A stretch of 64,000 nt of DNA from Lachnospiraceae bacterium (GCA_017465475.1 JAFTWC010000006.1:1-64000), one strand, 5' to 3'. Shown: positions 17,665 through 27,016, counted from the stretch's first letter. Program-made: numbers and translations. Notes: generated from the sequence alone by a model not told the origin.

Positions 17665-19386
17665 TTATGCCAGTGCCATAAGTGCATCGGTCAATGCCTT
17701 AAGCTTCTCATCCGCATCCGCATTATCGGTACCCTTTACACCGATGTAAAACTTAATCTTCGGCTCCGTACCGGACGGACGAACGCATACCCATGCATCA
17801 TCGGTTAAGTCAAAATACAGTACATTGGAATTCGGAAGACCGGTCGGTGTTACCTTACCGGTGGCCAAATCTAAGATAGTATCTTTCTTGTAATCACGGA
17901 AGGATACTACATCATATGCACCAAGCTTCTTCGGCGGATTTGCACGGAAGCCGTCCATAATTGCCTGAATCTGAGCTACTCCGTCTGCTCCCTTTAAGGT
18001 CATGGTCTGAATACCTTCCTTAAAGAAACCGTACTTTTTATAAATGTTCTGCATCTGATCCCAAAGCGTCAAGCCCTTGGTTCTGTAATAAGCAGCTGCC
18101 TCACAAAGCATCATGACTGCTACGATAGCATCCTTATCTCTTGCATGGGTACCAACAAGACAACCGTAGCTCTCTTCAAAACCGAACTCATAGTGGCCAA
18201 CACCCTTTTCTTCAAACCACTTAATCTGTTCACCGATATACTTAAAGCCGGTCAGCACTTCAATCAACTTAACATTGTACTCCTCCGCAACCTTATCGGT
18301 CATATTGGTAGAAACGATGGTCTTAATGATGGCACCGTCTTCATGAATTCTTCCCAATTCTTTACGCTGACTCATCAAATACTCACAAATAAGAAGTCCG
18401 GACATGTTACCGGTAAAGGACATATACTCACCGGTGACGGAATCCTTCGCATACACACCGAGGCGGTCTGCATCAGGGTCAGTTGCCATAATTACATCCG
18501 CATCTACTTTCTTTGCAAGGGCAAGTGCCAACGCAAATGCCTTCTCATCTTCCGGATTCGGGTAACTTACGGTGGAGAAATTGCCGTCCGGCTGCTCCTG
18601 CTCCGGAACCACATATACCTTTTCAAAACCAAGTTCCGCAAGCACACGCTGTACCGGAAGATTACCGGTGCCGTGAAGCGGAGTGTAAACAATCTTAAGC
18701 TCCTTACCCTGCTCACGAATCATATCCGGATAAATAATCTGCTTCTTTAATGCAGCCACATACTTATCATCAATCTCCTTACCGATTACCTTTAACAGGC
18801 CCTTTGCTTCTGCCTCGTTACGAGCCATGGTCTTTACCGCATGATAGCCCGGAACCGCATTTACCTCCGCAATAATCTGCACATCCTTCGGAGCTGTAAT
18901 CTGTGCGCCGTCCTCCCAGTACACCTTATAACCGTTGTACTCTGCCGGGTTATGACTTGCCGTAATTACAATACCGGCAATACAGCCAAGCTCACGTACC
19001 GCAAAGGAAAGCTCCGGTGTCGGTCTTAATGAATCAAACAAGTAGCTCTTGATTCCGTTTGCACAAAGGCAAAGTGCTGCAGCCTCCGCAAACTCCGGAG
19101 ACATATTTCTGGAATCATACGCAATGGCCACACCTTTATTCTGACCGCCTTCATCAATAATAAAATTAGCCAATCCCTGGGTTGCCTTACTTACAGTGTA
19201 AAAATTCATACGGTTGGTACCTGCTCCGATCACACCACGCAATCCTGCAGTACCAAACTCTAATTCCCGATAGAAACGATCTTTAATCTCCGCCTCATCT
19301 CCGGCGATAGCCTTAAGCTCCGCTCTGGTTGCTTCATCGAAATAGGCATTGTTGCACCATTCTTCATACACTTTCATATAATCCAT
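17665..19386 (-). CDS. pgcA: Phosphoglucomutase/phosphomannomutase
   Basis: A 573-residue alpha-D-phosphohexomutase interconverting glucose 1-phosphate and glucose 6-phosphate (or the mannose pair). Active-site phosphoserine loop TASHNPAEYNGYK, metal-binding DPDADRLG, sugar-binding GFEESYG and phosphate-binding RPSGTEPKIKFY are all present, with four domains of normal length. The architecture resembles Bacillus PgcA, so the symbol is given on that basis; GlmM-type enzymes are shorter (~450). It would link imported and stored sugars to glycolysis and to glycan precursor synthesis. Start ATG at 19386 has AAGGAGG. Confidence 0.93.
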   Translation of the reverse strand: MDYMKVYEEWCNNAYFDEATRAELKAIAGDEAEIKDRFYRELEFGTAGLRGVIGAGTNRMNFYTVSKATQGLANFIIDEGGQNKGVAIAYDSRNMSPEFAEAAALCLCANGIKSYLFDSLRPTPELSFAVRELGCIAGIVITASHNPAEYNGYKVYWEDGAQITAPKDVQIIAEVNAVPGYHAVKTMARNEAEAKGLLKVIGKEIDDKYVAALKKQIIYPDMIREQGKELKIVYTPLHGTGNLPVQRVLAELGFEKVYVVPEQEQPDGNFSTVSYPNPEDEKAFALALALAKKVDADVIMATDPDADRLGVYAKDSVTGEYMSFTGNMSGLLICEYLMSQRKELGRIHEDGAIIKTIVSTNMTDKVAEEYNVKLIEVLTGFKYIGEQIKWFEEKGVGHYEFGFEESYGCLVGTHARDKDAIVAVMMLCEAAAYYRTKGLTLWDQMQNIYKKYGFFKEGIQTMTLKGADGVAQIQAIMDGFRANPPKKLGAYDVVSFRDYKKDTILDLATGKVTPTGLPNSNVLYFDLTDDAWVCVRPSGTEPKIKFYIGVKGTDNADADEKLKALTDALMALA

Positions 19387-19521
19387 AGAAAAGACCTCCT
19401 TATATTTTTTACTGACAAAACGTCAGATTTCGAATCGTCTGTCTTACTATTTATTATATAACGAAACCACCTTAAAGGCAAGGCTTTTATATACAAAACG
19501 AGAGTGGGAACTGCACATAAT

Positions 19522-19780
19522 GGAATGCGCAGCGGCATCGGGCGTAGCGAACTCTTGCGTAGTCCTTGTGGGTGTACAAAAGTCGGTCTCTTGTCTTTTC
19601 TTCATTTTGAATATAGTCGAAGCCTTGCTCATTCATATTTTCTCCCGAAGTAATTAGAAAGACTCTATCCGGAGTACGAGAAAAGGGGGCAACGCGCAAG
19701 GCTCCGGCTGTTTCATAAGTATAAAAAAGAGACCGACTTGTTATAATCCACCGCTAAGCAAGAGTGGGACTGCGCATTCC
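19522..19780. repeat. Long imperfect hairpin element, copy A
   Basis: Most of the 424-bp gap between pgcA and pduL. Nested inverted arms share one centre near 19655-19662: GGAATGCGCAG (19522-19532) with 19770-19780, CTCTTGC (19552-19558) with 19758-19764, AAGTCGGTCTCTT (19580-19592) with 19727-19739, and AGCCTTGC (19621-19628) with 19696-19703. Its left end (CGGGCGTAGCGAACTCTTGC, 19539-19558) and right end (GCAAGAGTGGGA, 19758-19769) resemble those of the element at 54524-54818. It holds no convincing gene. It could be a non-autonomous mobile element or a structured RNA. Confidence 0.7.
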
Positions 19781-19799
19781 ATCATGCGACAGTCCCACT
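19763..19799 (-). terminator. Terminator after pduL
   Basis: A 10-bp perfect stem (AGTGGGACTG/CAGTCCCACT) with a 17-nt loop, 11 nt past the pduL stop; T-run weak (CTCTTGCTT). It overlaps the right end of hairpin element A. Confidence 0.55.
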
Positions 19800-19810
19800 G
19801 ATTTACACTC

Positions 19811-20389
19811 TTATAAAGACTTTAAGATTTCACCCATCATATTCGGGGTTGCACCGATTGCATTGGACTCGTCGGTGTCAATATGCATTGCATCTGCGAA
19901 GTTCTCGCTGACACGAACTACAACATCACCAAGCACAGCCTGTCTTCCGTCGGTATCCATCTTTACCCAAACCACATCCTTGTTCTTTAAGCCAAGCTTT
20001 TCTGCGGTCTCCGGAATCATATGAATGTGACGCTTTGCCACAATAACGCCTTCAGAAATCTCAACTTCACCACACGGTCCCACAATCTTACATCCCGGGG
20101 TACCTGCGATATCACCGCTCTCTCTTACCACTACCGGAACGCCGATGGAACGTGCATCCGTTGCGGAAAGCTCTACCTGGGTAGCCGGTCTTTCCGGTCC
20201 GAGAATAGAAACATTTGCAAGGGACTTCTTCGGTCCTACGATGGTAACTCTTTCCTCACAAGCAAACTGCCCCGGCTGGGAAAGGTCCTTCTTCTTTGTC
20301 AGGGTTGCTCCTGCACCGAATAAAATCTCCAAATGTTCCTTCGTCACATGGATATGACGAGCAGATGTCTCTACTAAAATCTGAGCCAT
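19811..20389 (-). CDS. pduL: Phosphate acyltransferase, PduL family
   Basis: A 192-residue PduL-type phosphotransacylase converting acetyl-CoA (or propanoyl-CoA) to the acyl phosphate. The two zinc-binding HIH segments are present (TSARHIHVT and VAKRHIHM), as are the repeated beta-barrel halves of the family. I see no N-terminal encapsulation peptide and no microcompartment genes nearby, so it most likely works free in the cytosol with AckA (gene at 59.9-61.1 kb) to make acetate and ATP in place of the unrelated Pta. The start at 20389 follows GGAGGATAATATT; the longer frame to 20437 lacks a site. Confidence 0.92.
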   Translation of the reverse strand: MAQILVETSARHIHVTKEHLEILFGAGATLTKKKDLSQPGQFACEERVTIVGPKKSLANVSILGPERPATQVELSATDARSIGVPVVVRESGDIAGTPGCKIVGPCGEVEISEGVIVAKRHIHMIPETAEKLGLKNKDVVWVKMDTDGRQAVLGDVVVRVSENFADAMHIDTDESNAIGATPNMMGEILKSL

Positions 20390-20548
20390 AATATTATCCT
20401 CCGTAATCTTAAATATGTATTTGCCCTCATTATACACCCGTCCTCAAAAAAAATCCAGTCCTTTTGCTTGTTCTCTTACCGACTTTTTGCCCTTTCCGTA
20501 ATCTGTGTTGCAAGAAATAATACAAAAACTAATATATATCACAAAAGA

Positions 20549-20572
20549 GCGGTTTTGCCTATGCAAAACCGC
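20549..20572 (-). terminator. Terminator after the HtrA-like protease gene
   Basis: A 10-bp perfect stem (GCGGTTTTGC/GCAAAACCGC) with a 4-nt loop, then CTCTTTT on the minus strand. Confidence 0.88.
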
Positions 20573-20586
20573 CCATTCATCACCAT

Positions 20587-21792
20587 TTATTTTCTTGCTT
20601 CAAACGTTACCGTATATTCCTTTGGCACATACACACCCTCTATTCTTACCTGTACGGTTAACGTGCCGGTGGTACCTCCTCGAATATAACGCAATGTATC
20701 CTCTAACTGTTCCGTTGACTTTACTTCAATTCCGTTGACTTCCGTAATAACACTAAACAACGGAATCCCTGCCTCTGCAAGCGCCGAATCATCCTCATAT
20801 GCCGCCACATAAACACCCATCGGAATGCTGAGAGCCGAAGATAAGGCTTCGGTAACATCCTGTCCTTCAAATTCAAGCTTTGCAGATTGTCTGTAAGAAA
20901 TCTCTTCTCTGTTTACCAAACGGTTAATTAAAGATAATGCTTTGGAAATAGGAATCGCATAGCCGATTCCTTCTACCTCATCGGCAACAAGCTTCGCATT
21001 ATTAATCCCTACCAACGCTCCCGCAGCATTCAAAAGTGCACCGCCGCTGTTGCCGGGATTAATGGCAGCATCGGTCTGAATCAGATTCATGGTAACACCT
21101 TCAATCTCTATTTCTCTGTCCAATGCGCTGACATATCCTACCGACAGAGACTGTCCTCCTCCGGCAGCATTTCCGATGGCAATCACCATATCACCGCCTT
21201 GCAGGTCTTCGGAATCCCCTACGGTCGCTATACGAATTGTCTCCAAGGTCTCTTTCTTTAAATCCGAAAAATCTACCGTCAATACCGCAATATCTTCTCC
21301 GGCATCGGAACCTTTTACCTTGGCCGGGGCACTGCTTCCGTCCACAAACGTTACCTGAATGGCGGTGGCGCCGTCTACCACATGATGGTTCGTCACTAAA
21401 AACAACTCATCCGCTTGTGCAATAATAATGCCGCTGCCGCTTCCCTGACTCTCCTGTTCGTATACCCGTCCGAAAAACTGATATTCCGTTACGGTTTTGG
21501 TATCAATTTCTACCATGGAAGGAATCACATTATCCCATACAACAGAAACATCATACACCGACGAAATCTTGGTTTCCTGAATAACAGTTTCTTGTACCAA
21601 GCCCACATTCTCTGCCTGCTCCGGGGTCCGGTCATCTTGTTCACTGCTTTCATTATCCTCTTTTTGTACTTTATATTCCTTCCAATAACGATATCCGGCC
21701 GGTGCAGCGGCAAGCAAACCTCCGCACAACACACCGCACACTGCGGTTACCGCAACCTTTTTCCCAAACTTCTTTTTCTTTTCTTTCGCCAT
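20587..21792 (-). CDS. HtrA/DegP-like membrane-anchored serine protease
   Basis: A 401-residue trypsin-like protease with a Lys-rich start and one N-terminal membrane helix (about residues 12-30), so the protease acts outside the membrane. Catalytic triad: His in VTNHHVVDGA, Asp in EDIAVLTVDF, Ser in INPGNSGGALLN. A single PDZ domain follows (about residues 310-395; GVYVAAYEDDSALAEAGI). This is the layout of Bacillus HtrA/HtrB, which degrade misfolded exported proteins. The gene stands alone between two terminated units; the start ATG has AGGAGG. Confidence 0.93.
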   Translation of the reverse strand: MAKEKKKKFGKKVAVTAVCGVLCGGLLAAAPAGYRYWKEYKVQKEDNESSEQDDRTPEQAENVGLVQETVIQETKISSVYDVSVVWDNVIPSMVEIDTKTVTEYQFFGRVYEQESQGSGSGIIIAQADELFLVTNHHVVDGATAIQVTFVDGSSAPAKVKGSDAGEDIAVLTVDFSDLKKETLETIRIATVGDSEDLQGGDMVIAIGNAAGGGQSLSVGYVSALDREIEIEGVTMNLIQTDAAINPGNSGGALLNAAGALVGINNAKLVADEVEGIGYAIPISKALSLINRLVNREEISYRQSAKLEFEGQDVTEALSSALSIPMGVYVAAYEDDSALAEAGIPLFSVITEVNGIEVKSTEQLEDTLRYIRGGTTGTLTVQVRIEGVYVPKEYTVTFEARK

Positions 21793-21889
21793 GACAAACC
21801 TCCTGTCAACCTGTTCCCATCCGAATTTATGGTTCTATTTTATCCGTAAAGTTTGTCTAATTTGTGATGATTCCATTAAGAAATCATGT

Positions 21890-23025
21890 TTATACGAAAG
21901 ATTTATAGCAACCCAGTACTTTTAACCGGGAAGCCTCTTCCTTGATTCCCGTCAAAGCATTTTGCACCGCAGGTTCAGATAATTTTCCGTCAAAATCCAC
22001 AAAGAAGCGATATTCAAACTGCTTTCCCTGTATCGGTCTGGACTCGATTTTTGTCATATTCAGATTGTTATAAATCAAGTGACTCAAAATACGATACAAG
22101 GAACCGGACTCATGAGCGATTTCAAAACAAATGCTTACCTTGTCTGCCTCTTTTACAAAAAATGCCTCTTTGGACAACACCAGAAAACGGGTTGAATTAA
22201 TGTTCTCATTATTTAATCCGCGACGGAGTACGGTAAGACCGTATCGTTTTGCTGCTGCTTCCGACGCAATGGCTGCCTTGGTCACATCATTGTTGTTTGC
22301 CACTTCCAATGCACATCCGGAGGTACTGGAACATGCTCTTTGCAAAAGTTCAGGGCGTTTCGCAAAATATCCGCTGCACTGCATCAACGCTTGAGGATGG
22401 GAATATACCTCTTTGATTCCTTCCTCGGTTGCTCCTGCCGGCGCTGCCAGAACGTGTTCAATTTTGACCACCTGTTCCGCCACCGGATACACTTGATGTT
22501 CTGCCATTAAATCATACAAATCGGAAATATCTCCCGTAGTAGTATTTTCAATCGGAACCACGCCAAACTTTGCCGTTCCCGTTTCTACCGCATCTACTAC
22601 AGCACCAAAGGTCGAACACGACATTCGGTTACAGGACTCTCCCAAAGCACACATGGATGCCTGCTCCGTATAGGAGCCCGGCTCTCCGAAGAAAGCCACG
22701 GTATCTTCCTCCCCGCAACGCAATCCTTCACCCTCCGTAAATCCGTTCATCCCTTTATCTGCCAGCATGGTATACTGATACTTTCTGCTTAACGACATAA
22801 TCTGTGAAAACAATTCCCGGAGGCCCCTGCCGAAATACCCGTTGGATGCCATTTTTTCCACTGCCTCCAACTTTTCATCTTCTCTTTGCTTATCAAATAC
22901 TTTCTTTCCCGATGTTTTTTATATGCGGCCACATCTGCCGAAATCTGCATTCTCTCTTCAAATAATGCCGTAATCTGTTTGTCGATACAATCAATTTCTT
23001 CTCTGCACTGTAAAAGATCCTTCAT
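21890..23025 (-). pseudogene. pheA: pheA, chorismate mutase-prephenate dehydratase, interrupted by a frameshift
   Basis: The bifunctional P-protein of phenylalanine synthesis split between two frames. The chorismate mutase domain starts at ATG 23025 (ribosome binding site AAGGAGAG) and reads MKDLLQCREEIDCIDKQITA... to AAYKK. The conserved continuation (KKVFDKQREDEKLEAVEKM, then the prephenate dehydratase domain with FFGEPGSYTEQA, TTTGDISDLYDLM and the ACT domain ESRPIQGKQFEYRFF) is in the other frame. One added A in the A6 run (plus-strand T6 at 22915-22920) restores a natural join, AYKKTSGKKVFDKQRE. All catalytic parts are otherwise intact, so this may be a sequencing error, a recent mutation or slippage-controlled expression. 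If real, only a free dehydratase from an internal start would be made. Confidence 0.85.
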
Positions 23026-23182
23026 ATTCTCTCCTTTTCTCCGCCCATACATTTTATACCAAACAAGATTATACTTCCTCCCCTTTAAATTTGCAACGTA
23101 TTTCTTGACTTTCTTCCATGGAATGATACAATAAACTAAAAGGTATTTATCGAAGTTTCATTTACATAGGGGGACATTTTTA

Positions 23183-24223
23183 ATGAACAAACATCTCAAA
23201 CGGGTACTGGTTATCCTCTTTACGATTTCAATTTTGGCAATCTTTATCCTAATTCTAAAACTCGGTTCACGACTTCCTGAAAACCCATCGGATTATACAG
23301 GAAACACTGCCGGAAATCTATATAACCATGGTCTTTTTGCAGAAGATGCTTCCCATATTTATTTTGCAAACCCGGCAGACAATTTTCGGTTATATCGTAT
23401 GGATCACTCTTTAGAAAATGTGGAATGCATAAATACCGACTCGGTAGAATATTTAAATCCGGATGCCACTTCCTCTTACCTATATTACTCTCGTATCAAT
23501 TACCGTAAAAACACTTACGGCAATACGGTGTTTGATATTCTTGATACGGGAATTTACCGATTGAATTTAAAAAACAAAGGACTTACGCGTCTTTACCCGG
23601 ATGCCTGCGGCAGCGTTTTACTTGGCGGAAACACACTGTTTTATCAATCCTACGGAGAGGACGGCAACTTTGATTTAGAATCCATTTCCGTCCTTGATAA
23701 CGATGCAAAAAGCAAGTTACTTTCTACTTCGTACAACACACCGGTAAACTACAATAACGGTATGTTATATTATGCAGATTTACAAAACGACAACTATCTT
23801 TACTCCCTTAATCCGGAAAACGGTTCCACCGTTCCTGTTTCGGATATTGAATGTTATCAACCGATTGTCACTTCTCAGGGGACTTACTATTTATCCTTAA
23901 AACATAATTATGCTTTACTGTTCCTCCCAAACGGCAGTGACGAAGCCACGTTGATTACCGGTTCCCCTGTATCCGCTTACAACCTTTCTTCAAACGGTCG
24001 CTATTTGTTTTATCAGGTTGATCTCAAACACAGCAGTCGCCTATGCAAGTATGACATCGTCACAGGCACGGAAACAGAGCTGATGAGCGGAAGCTTTAAA
24101 AACCTGAACACAGTTTCCGACTATCTGTTCTTTACGGATTTTGCAGAAACCACCTGTTACTGTCACGACATCACTTCCGGCACTACCTTTAGTTTCATGC
24201 CGTTACCGGAAGATTCCCAATAG
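23183..24223 (+). CDS. Membrane-anchored beta-propeller-like protein (DUF5050 type)
   Basis: A 346-residue protein with a short basic N-terminus and one membrane helix (residues 7-27), the rest outside. The outer part repeats short strands with aromatic patterns (IYFANPADNFRLYRMD, LYYSRINYRK, LFYQSYGEDG, LYYADLQNDNYLYSL, LFYQVDLKH, LFFTDFAE), as in the DUF5050/KWG-type propellers of Clostridia. No catalytic residues evident; a binding or sensing role is a guess. Ribosome binding site AGGGGG; followed by a strong terminator. Confidence 0.8.
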   Translation: MNKHLKRVLVILFTISILAIFILILKLGSRLPENPSDYTGNTAGNLYNHGLFAEDASHIYFANPADNFRLYRMDHSLENVECINTDSVEYLNPDATSSYLYYSRINYRKNTYGNTVFDILDTGIYRLNLKNKGLTRLYPDACGSVLLGGNTLFYQSYGEDGNFDLESISVLDNDAKSKLLSTSYNTPVNYNNGMLYYADLQNDNYLYSLNPENGSTVPVSDIECYQPIVTSQGTYYLSLKHNYALLFLPNGSDEATLITGSPVSAYNLSSNGRYLFYQVDLKHSSRLCKYDIVTGTETELMSGSFKNLNTVSDYLFFTDFAETTCYCHDITSGTTFSFMPLPEDSQ

Positions 24224-24244
24224 ACTTTTGCACCACATAAAATA

Positions 24245-24282
24245 CCCCTTTTGTCTGACTTGATTTTGTCGGACAAAAGGGG
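24245..24282 (+). terminator. Terminator after the DUF5050-like gene
   Basis: An 11-bp perfect stem (CCCCTTTTGTC/GACAAAAGGGG) followed by TTGTTTTCTTTT on the plus strand. It may also stop minus-strand transcripts leaving folC. Confidence 0.88.
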
Positions 24283-24322
24283 TTGTTTTCTTTTGCGGTA
24301 AAAAAGGGATTCCCCCTTATTC

Positions 24323-25639
24323 CTATACTTGTTTTATTTCCCCAACAAGATAAAGTGAACCTATTACCACAATTACTTCATCTTTCTCTTCTTTTTTTAC
24401 CGTTTCGAAGGCTTCCGTTGACGATTGGCAAAGAATAAACTCCGGCTCGTTTTCTTTCTCACAATGCTTTTTGCATACTAAAAGCAGTTCTTCCGGCTTC
24501 ATTGCCCGAGGCATAGCCGGTGCGGTAAGATATACTTTCTTTGCCAGCGGCAAAAACATCGGTATCATGGTATCCAGTTCTTTATCTGCCATGGCACCGA
24601 ATACAAACTGCAATTTCCGATTCGGGAAATATTGCTTCAGACTCTCTACGGTTGCTTGCATTCCCAAAGGGTTGTGGGAACCGTCTGCCAAAATAAGAGG
24701 CGCCTCCCGCAGCGTTTCCAACCGCGCCTGCCATCGCACCGCCATCAGACCTTCCCTCACTGCTTTTTCCGAAATCTCCATTCCGCCTCTTCTAAGCTGT
24801 TCCACCGTTTCCAACACAAGAGCCGCATTTTTCTGCTGATACAGTCCCGGAAGTGCCAGTAACACATATTCCATACAAAGTTCGTTTTCTTGCAAATACG
24901 CTTCTCTCAGTTCCGTTCTTCGGTAGGAAAACTGCTGGCACTCTTTTATTGTGCCCACCGCTTCCGACTTAAGTCCCGCAAAATCCGGCATCACCAGAAC
25001 GGAAGAAAGTTCTTTACATCGCGCCTTGATGACTTCTTCGCCTTCTTTACAGTCTCCGTAAAACACCACCGGTACACCTGATTTTATAATTCCTGCTTTC
25101 GCCTCTGCTATCTCTGTTATGCTGTTTCCCAACTGTGCCGTGTGGTCTAAGCCCAATGCCGTAATCACGCAAAGTAACGGTTGCTCGATTACATTGGTAG
25201 AGTCAAAGGTTCCTCCAAGACCGGTTTCCAAAATAACCAAATCGCACTGTTGCTCATTAAAATATAAAAAAGCAAGTACAGTCCCGAATTCAAACTCACT
25301 GGGCGGAACTTCCATCTGCTCCACAAAGCCGGCTAAATATTCCGTAAGTCTTGCAAGGGTCTCATCCGGAATCTGACATCCATCCGCCTGAATCCGCTCA
25401 TTATACCGGACAATATAGGGAGAGGTGTACAATCCTGTTTTTACCCCCGCACATCTGCAGATAGAGTCAAGCATTGCCGCCGTACTTCCTTTGCCGTTGG
25501 TGCCGGCAATGTGAATACACCGCAGCTCCCTCTCCGGATGGCCGCACAAGTCCAATAATTCTTTTGTCTTCTCCAAGCCGCTTTTCTTTCCCCGCCAATA
25601 GAGACTATGTATATAATCCAATGCTTCGTTGTAGGTCAT
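24323..25639 (-). CDS. folC: Folylpolyglutamate synthase / dihydrofolate synthase
   Basis: A 438-residue Mur-ligase-like enzyme that adds glutamates to folates and thereby retains them in the cell. The P-loop GTNGKGSTAAMLDSI is present with the following THF-binding loop (GLYTSPYIVRYNERIQ), the Mur central domain (LVILETGLGGTFDSTNVI) and the C-terminal ligase domain (ADGSHNPLGMQATVE). Its ATG overlaps the folT stop region by 4 bp, so the importer and the trapping enzyme are co-transcribed, both under the THF riboswitch upstream. Confidence 0.94.
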   Translation of the reverse strand: MTYNEALDYIHSLYWRGKKSGLEKTKELLDLCGHPERELRCIHIAGTNGKGSTAAMLDSICRCAGVKTGLYTSPYIVRYNERIQADGCQIPDETLARLTEYLAGFVEQMEVPPSEFEFGTVLAFLYFNEQQCDLVILETGLGGTFDSTNVIEQPLLCVITALGLDHTAQLGNSITEIAEAKAGIIKSGVPVVFYGDCKEGEEVIKARCKELSSVLVMPDFAGLKSEAVGTIKECQQFSYRRTELREAYLQENELCMEYVLLALPGLYQQKNAALVLETVEQLRRGGMEISEKAVREGLMAVRWQARLETLREAPLILADGSHNPLGMQATVESLKQYFPNRKLQFVFGAMADKELDTMIPMFLPLAKKVYLTAPAMPRAMKPEELLLVCKKHCEKENEPEFILCQSSTEAFETVKKEEKDEVIVVIGSLYLVGEIKQV

Positions 25640-26304
25640 TTTTCTGCCTTTCCGCGATTCTTCTTAGTTTCCAGATAAAGGGTCCCCAATGTGGACACAT
25701 CTCCGTCATTGATAAACGGACGAAACAGCGGTATTTCACGAACGGCCGTAAGACAGAAACAAACACCTACCAAATTAATTGGAAGCATAATGGCATTTTT
25801 CAAAAATCTTCCTGCAAAAATAGCAGAAAACTTTGCGGCAAAACTCTCCCATGCCGCAGCACTGTCGTTAAAAAATAAGCTAAAATCCCGTACCCCATAC
25901 TGAATCGAAATCCAACTGGTAGTCATACACAGATTTACCACCACTGTTACCGTAGCCAGAGCTCCTGCCACATGCAACGGATTCAGATGCTTCTTTCGAT
26001 AAAAAAAGCATCCGTAAATAAATCCTGCCACCATACTGTCTAAGGTATAGCCCGGAAAGAACGGTCCCGTCGGTTTTAAGAAAAAACCGATTAAGTCCGC
26101 TGCACCTCCCATGACCGCTCCCGGAATGGGGCCAAACATCATACAAGCGATGGTGGTCGGGAAAATGGTAAAGCCGATTTTAATGCTCTCCGTAATCTGG
26201 ATGTTGGTGACATAGCCGAGGGCCAATCTGAGAGCCAGTAACATTGCCATGGCAACCAATGATTTGGTTTTGCCGAATTCTTTTGCCGATTCTTTTATAC
26301 GCAT
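25636..26304 (-). CDS. folT: Folate ECF transporter S component FolT
   Basis: A 222-residue integral membrane protein with about six helices, beginning MRIKESAKEFGKTKSLVAMA. It is the substrate-binding S component of an energy-coupling-factor transporter; the EcfA/A'/T module must be supplied from elsewhere in the genome. Conserved features include ALRLALGYVTNIQI and the GPFFPGYTLDSMVAGFIYG loop. The ATG at 26304 follows AAAGGGG; upstream codons to 26364 lie within the riboswitch expression platform and are not coding. Folate specificity is supported by the THF riboswitch and the overlap with folC. Confidence 0.92.
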   Translation of the reverse strand: MRIKESAKEFGKTKSLVAMAMLLALRLALGYVTNIQITESIKIGFTIFPTTIACMMFGPIPGAVMGGAADLIGFFLKPTGPFFPGYTLDSMVAGFIYGCFFYRKKHLNPLHVAGALATVTVVVNLCMTTSWISIQYGVRDFSLFFNDSAAAWESFAAKFSAIFAGRFLKNAIMLPINLVGVCFCLTAVREIPLFRPFINDGDVSTLGTLYLETKKNRGKAEK

Positions 26305-26350
26305 AAAAAAATCCCCTTTCGATGTATTCGTCGCAATCACAGAAAAGAAC

Positions 26351-26374
26351 ACCGTCTCCGTCATCTGACACGGT
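26351..26374 (-). terminator. Expression-platform terminator of the THF riboswitch
   Basis: A stem (ACCGTGTC/GAGACGGT type, with one bulged pair) followed by GTTCTTTTCTG on the minus strand, between the aptamer and the folT start. An additional hairpin (GCTACAA/TTGTAGC, 26386-26416) lies between aptamer and terminator. Confidence 0.7.
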
Positions 26375-26417
26375 CGTCCTGCAACAGCTACAACGATAGG
26401 GAATACCTATTTGTAGC

Positions 26418-26512
26418 AGCGGGATGCGGAATCTGCACCGCAAGATTTCTCTTTTCGTTCCATCGACAACTCCCCGTCCGACAGACACTTAACGCGCAAA
26501 TTCCTACTCTGC
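26418..26512 (-). ncRNA. Tetrahydrofolate (THF) riboswitch aptamer
   Basis: Read on the minus strand, the segment begins AGAGTAGGAATTTGCGCGTT and continues with AAGTG, GGACGGGGAGTTGTC, GAACGAAAAG, CTTGCGGTG and GATTCCGCATCCCGCT. These are the conserved blocks and pseudoknot-forming parts of the folate riboswitch known from folT and folE leaders of Firmicutes. Binding of reduced folate should favour the downstream terminator and shut off folT-folC. Confidence 0.93.
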
Positions 26513-26537
26513 TTCTCTTTTGATTTTTGACGTACCA

Positions 26538-26566
26538 ATTCTAGCACATCCATACTGCTTTGTAAA
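26538..26566 (-). promoter_or_regulatory. Promoter for the folT-folC operon
   Basis: TTTACA (26561-26566), 17-bp spacer, TAGAAT (26538-26543) on the minus strand; it starts transcription just upstream of the THF aptamer. Confidence 0.75.
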
Positions 26567-26617
26567 GTATAAATTATGCAAATTTTCGATCATTCCTGAT
26601 CGCACACTTACGCATCT

Positions 26618-26905
26618 TTACCACGCCACGGTATACTCTGCACCGTTTCCTGCTGTTACGGTATACCCGCTCATCTGCAAAAACTTTACAGATTCTGCGG
26701 ACAATGTAAGTAATACCGCATTTTGAGATGCTTCTGCCGCAGCCTTAATCTGGCCCATTACAACCTCAAGTTCATAAACAAACGCCTGGGAATCAATACG
26801 GCCGTCCGCAAGCATTGCTGCCCGCTCCTTTGATATAAATGCCTGTCTGCTTTCCAATTCTTCCTTCACTAATGCATACTCTGCATCGGTTAAATTCACT
26901 GCCAT
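26618..26905 (-). CDS. Small hypothetical protein
   Basis: A 95-residue soluble protein. Residues 1-60 are predicted helical with charged faces (TDAEYALVKEELESRQAFIS); the C-terminus is short strands (GYTVTAGNGAEYTVAW). No family recognised. A strong AAGGAGGGC site precedes the ATG, which supports translation. It lies between the xylanase operon terminator and the folT promoter and seems to be its own unit. Confidence 0.65.
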   Translation of the reverse strand: MAVNLTDAEYALVKEELESRQAFISKERAAMLADGRIDSQAFVYELEVVMGQIKAAAEASQNAVLLTLSAESVKFLQMSGYTVTAGNGAEYTVAW

Positions 26906-26976
26906 TTCTTTGCCCTCCTTAAATTATAACATCTATATCCATTCTACTCTATTTTTTGGAAAATGCAAGAAAAAAA

Positions 26977-27005
26977 GAGACTGCACACAAAAAATGCGCA
27001 GCCTC
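26977..27005 (-). terminator. Terminator of the xylanase operon
   Basis: An 11-bp imperfect stem (GAGGCTGCGCA/TGTGCAGTCTC type) followed by TTTTTTTCTT on the minus strand, 12 nt past the GH10 stop. Confidence 0.85.
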
Positions 27006-27016
27006 TTCTTGCGTCT

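Noticed and set aside
19447..19699. Short minus-strand open frames between pgcA and pduL
   Set aside because: They run through the long hairpin element, overlap each other and show no protein-like pattern.
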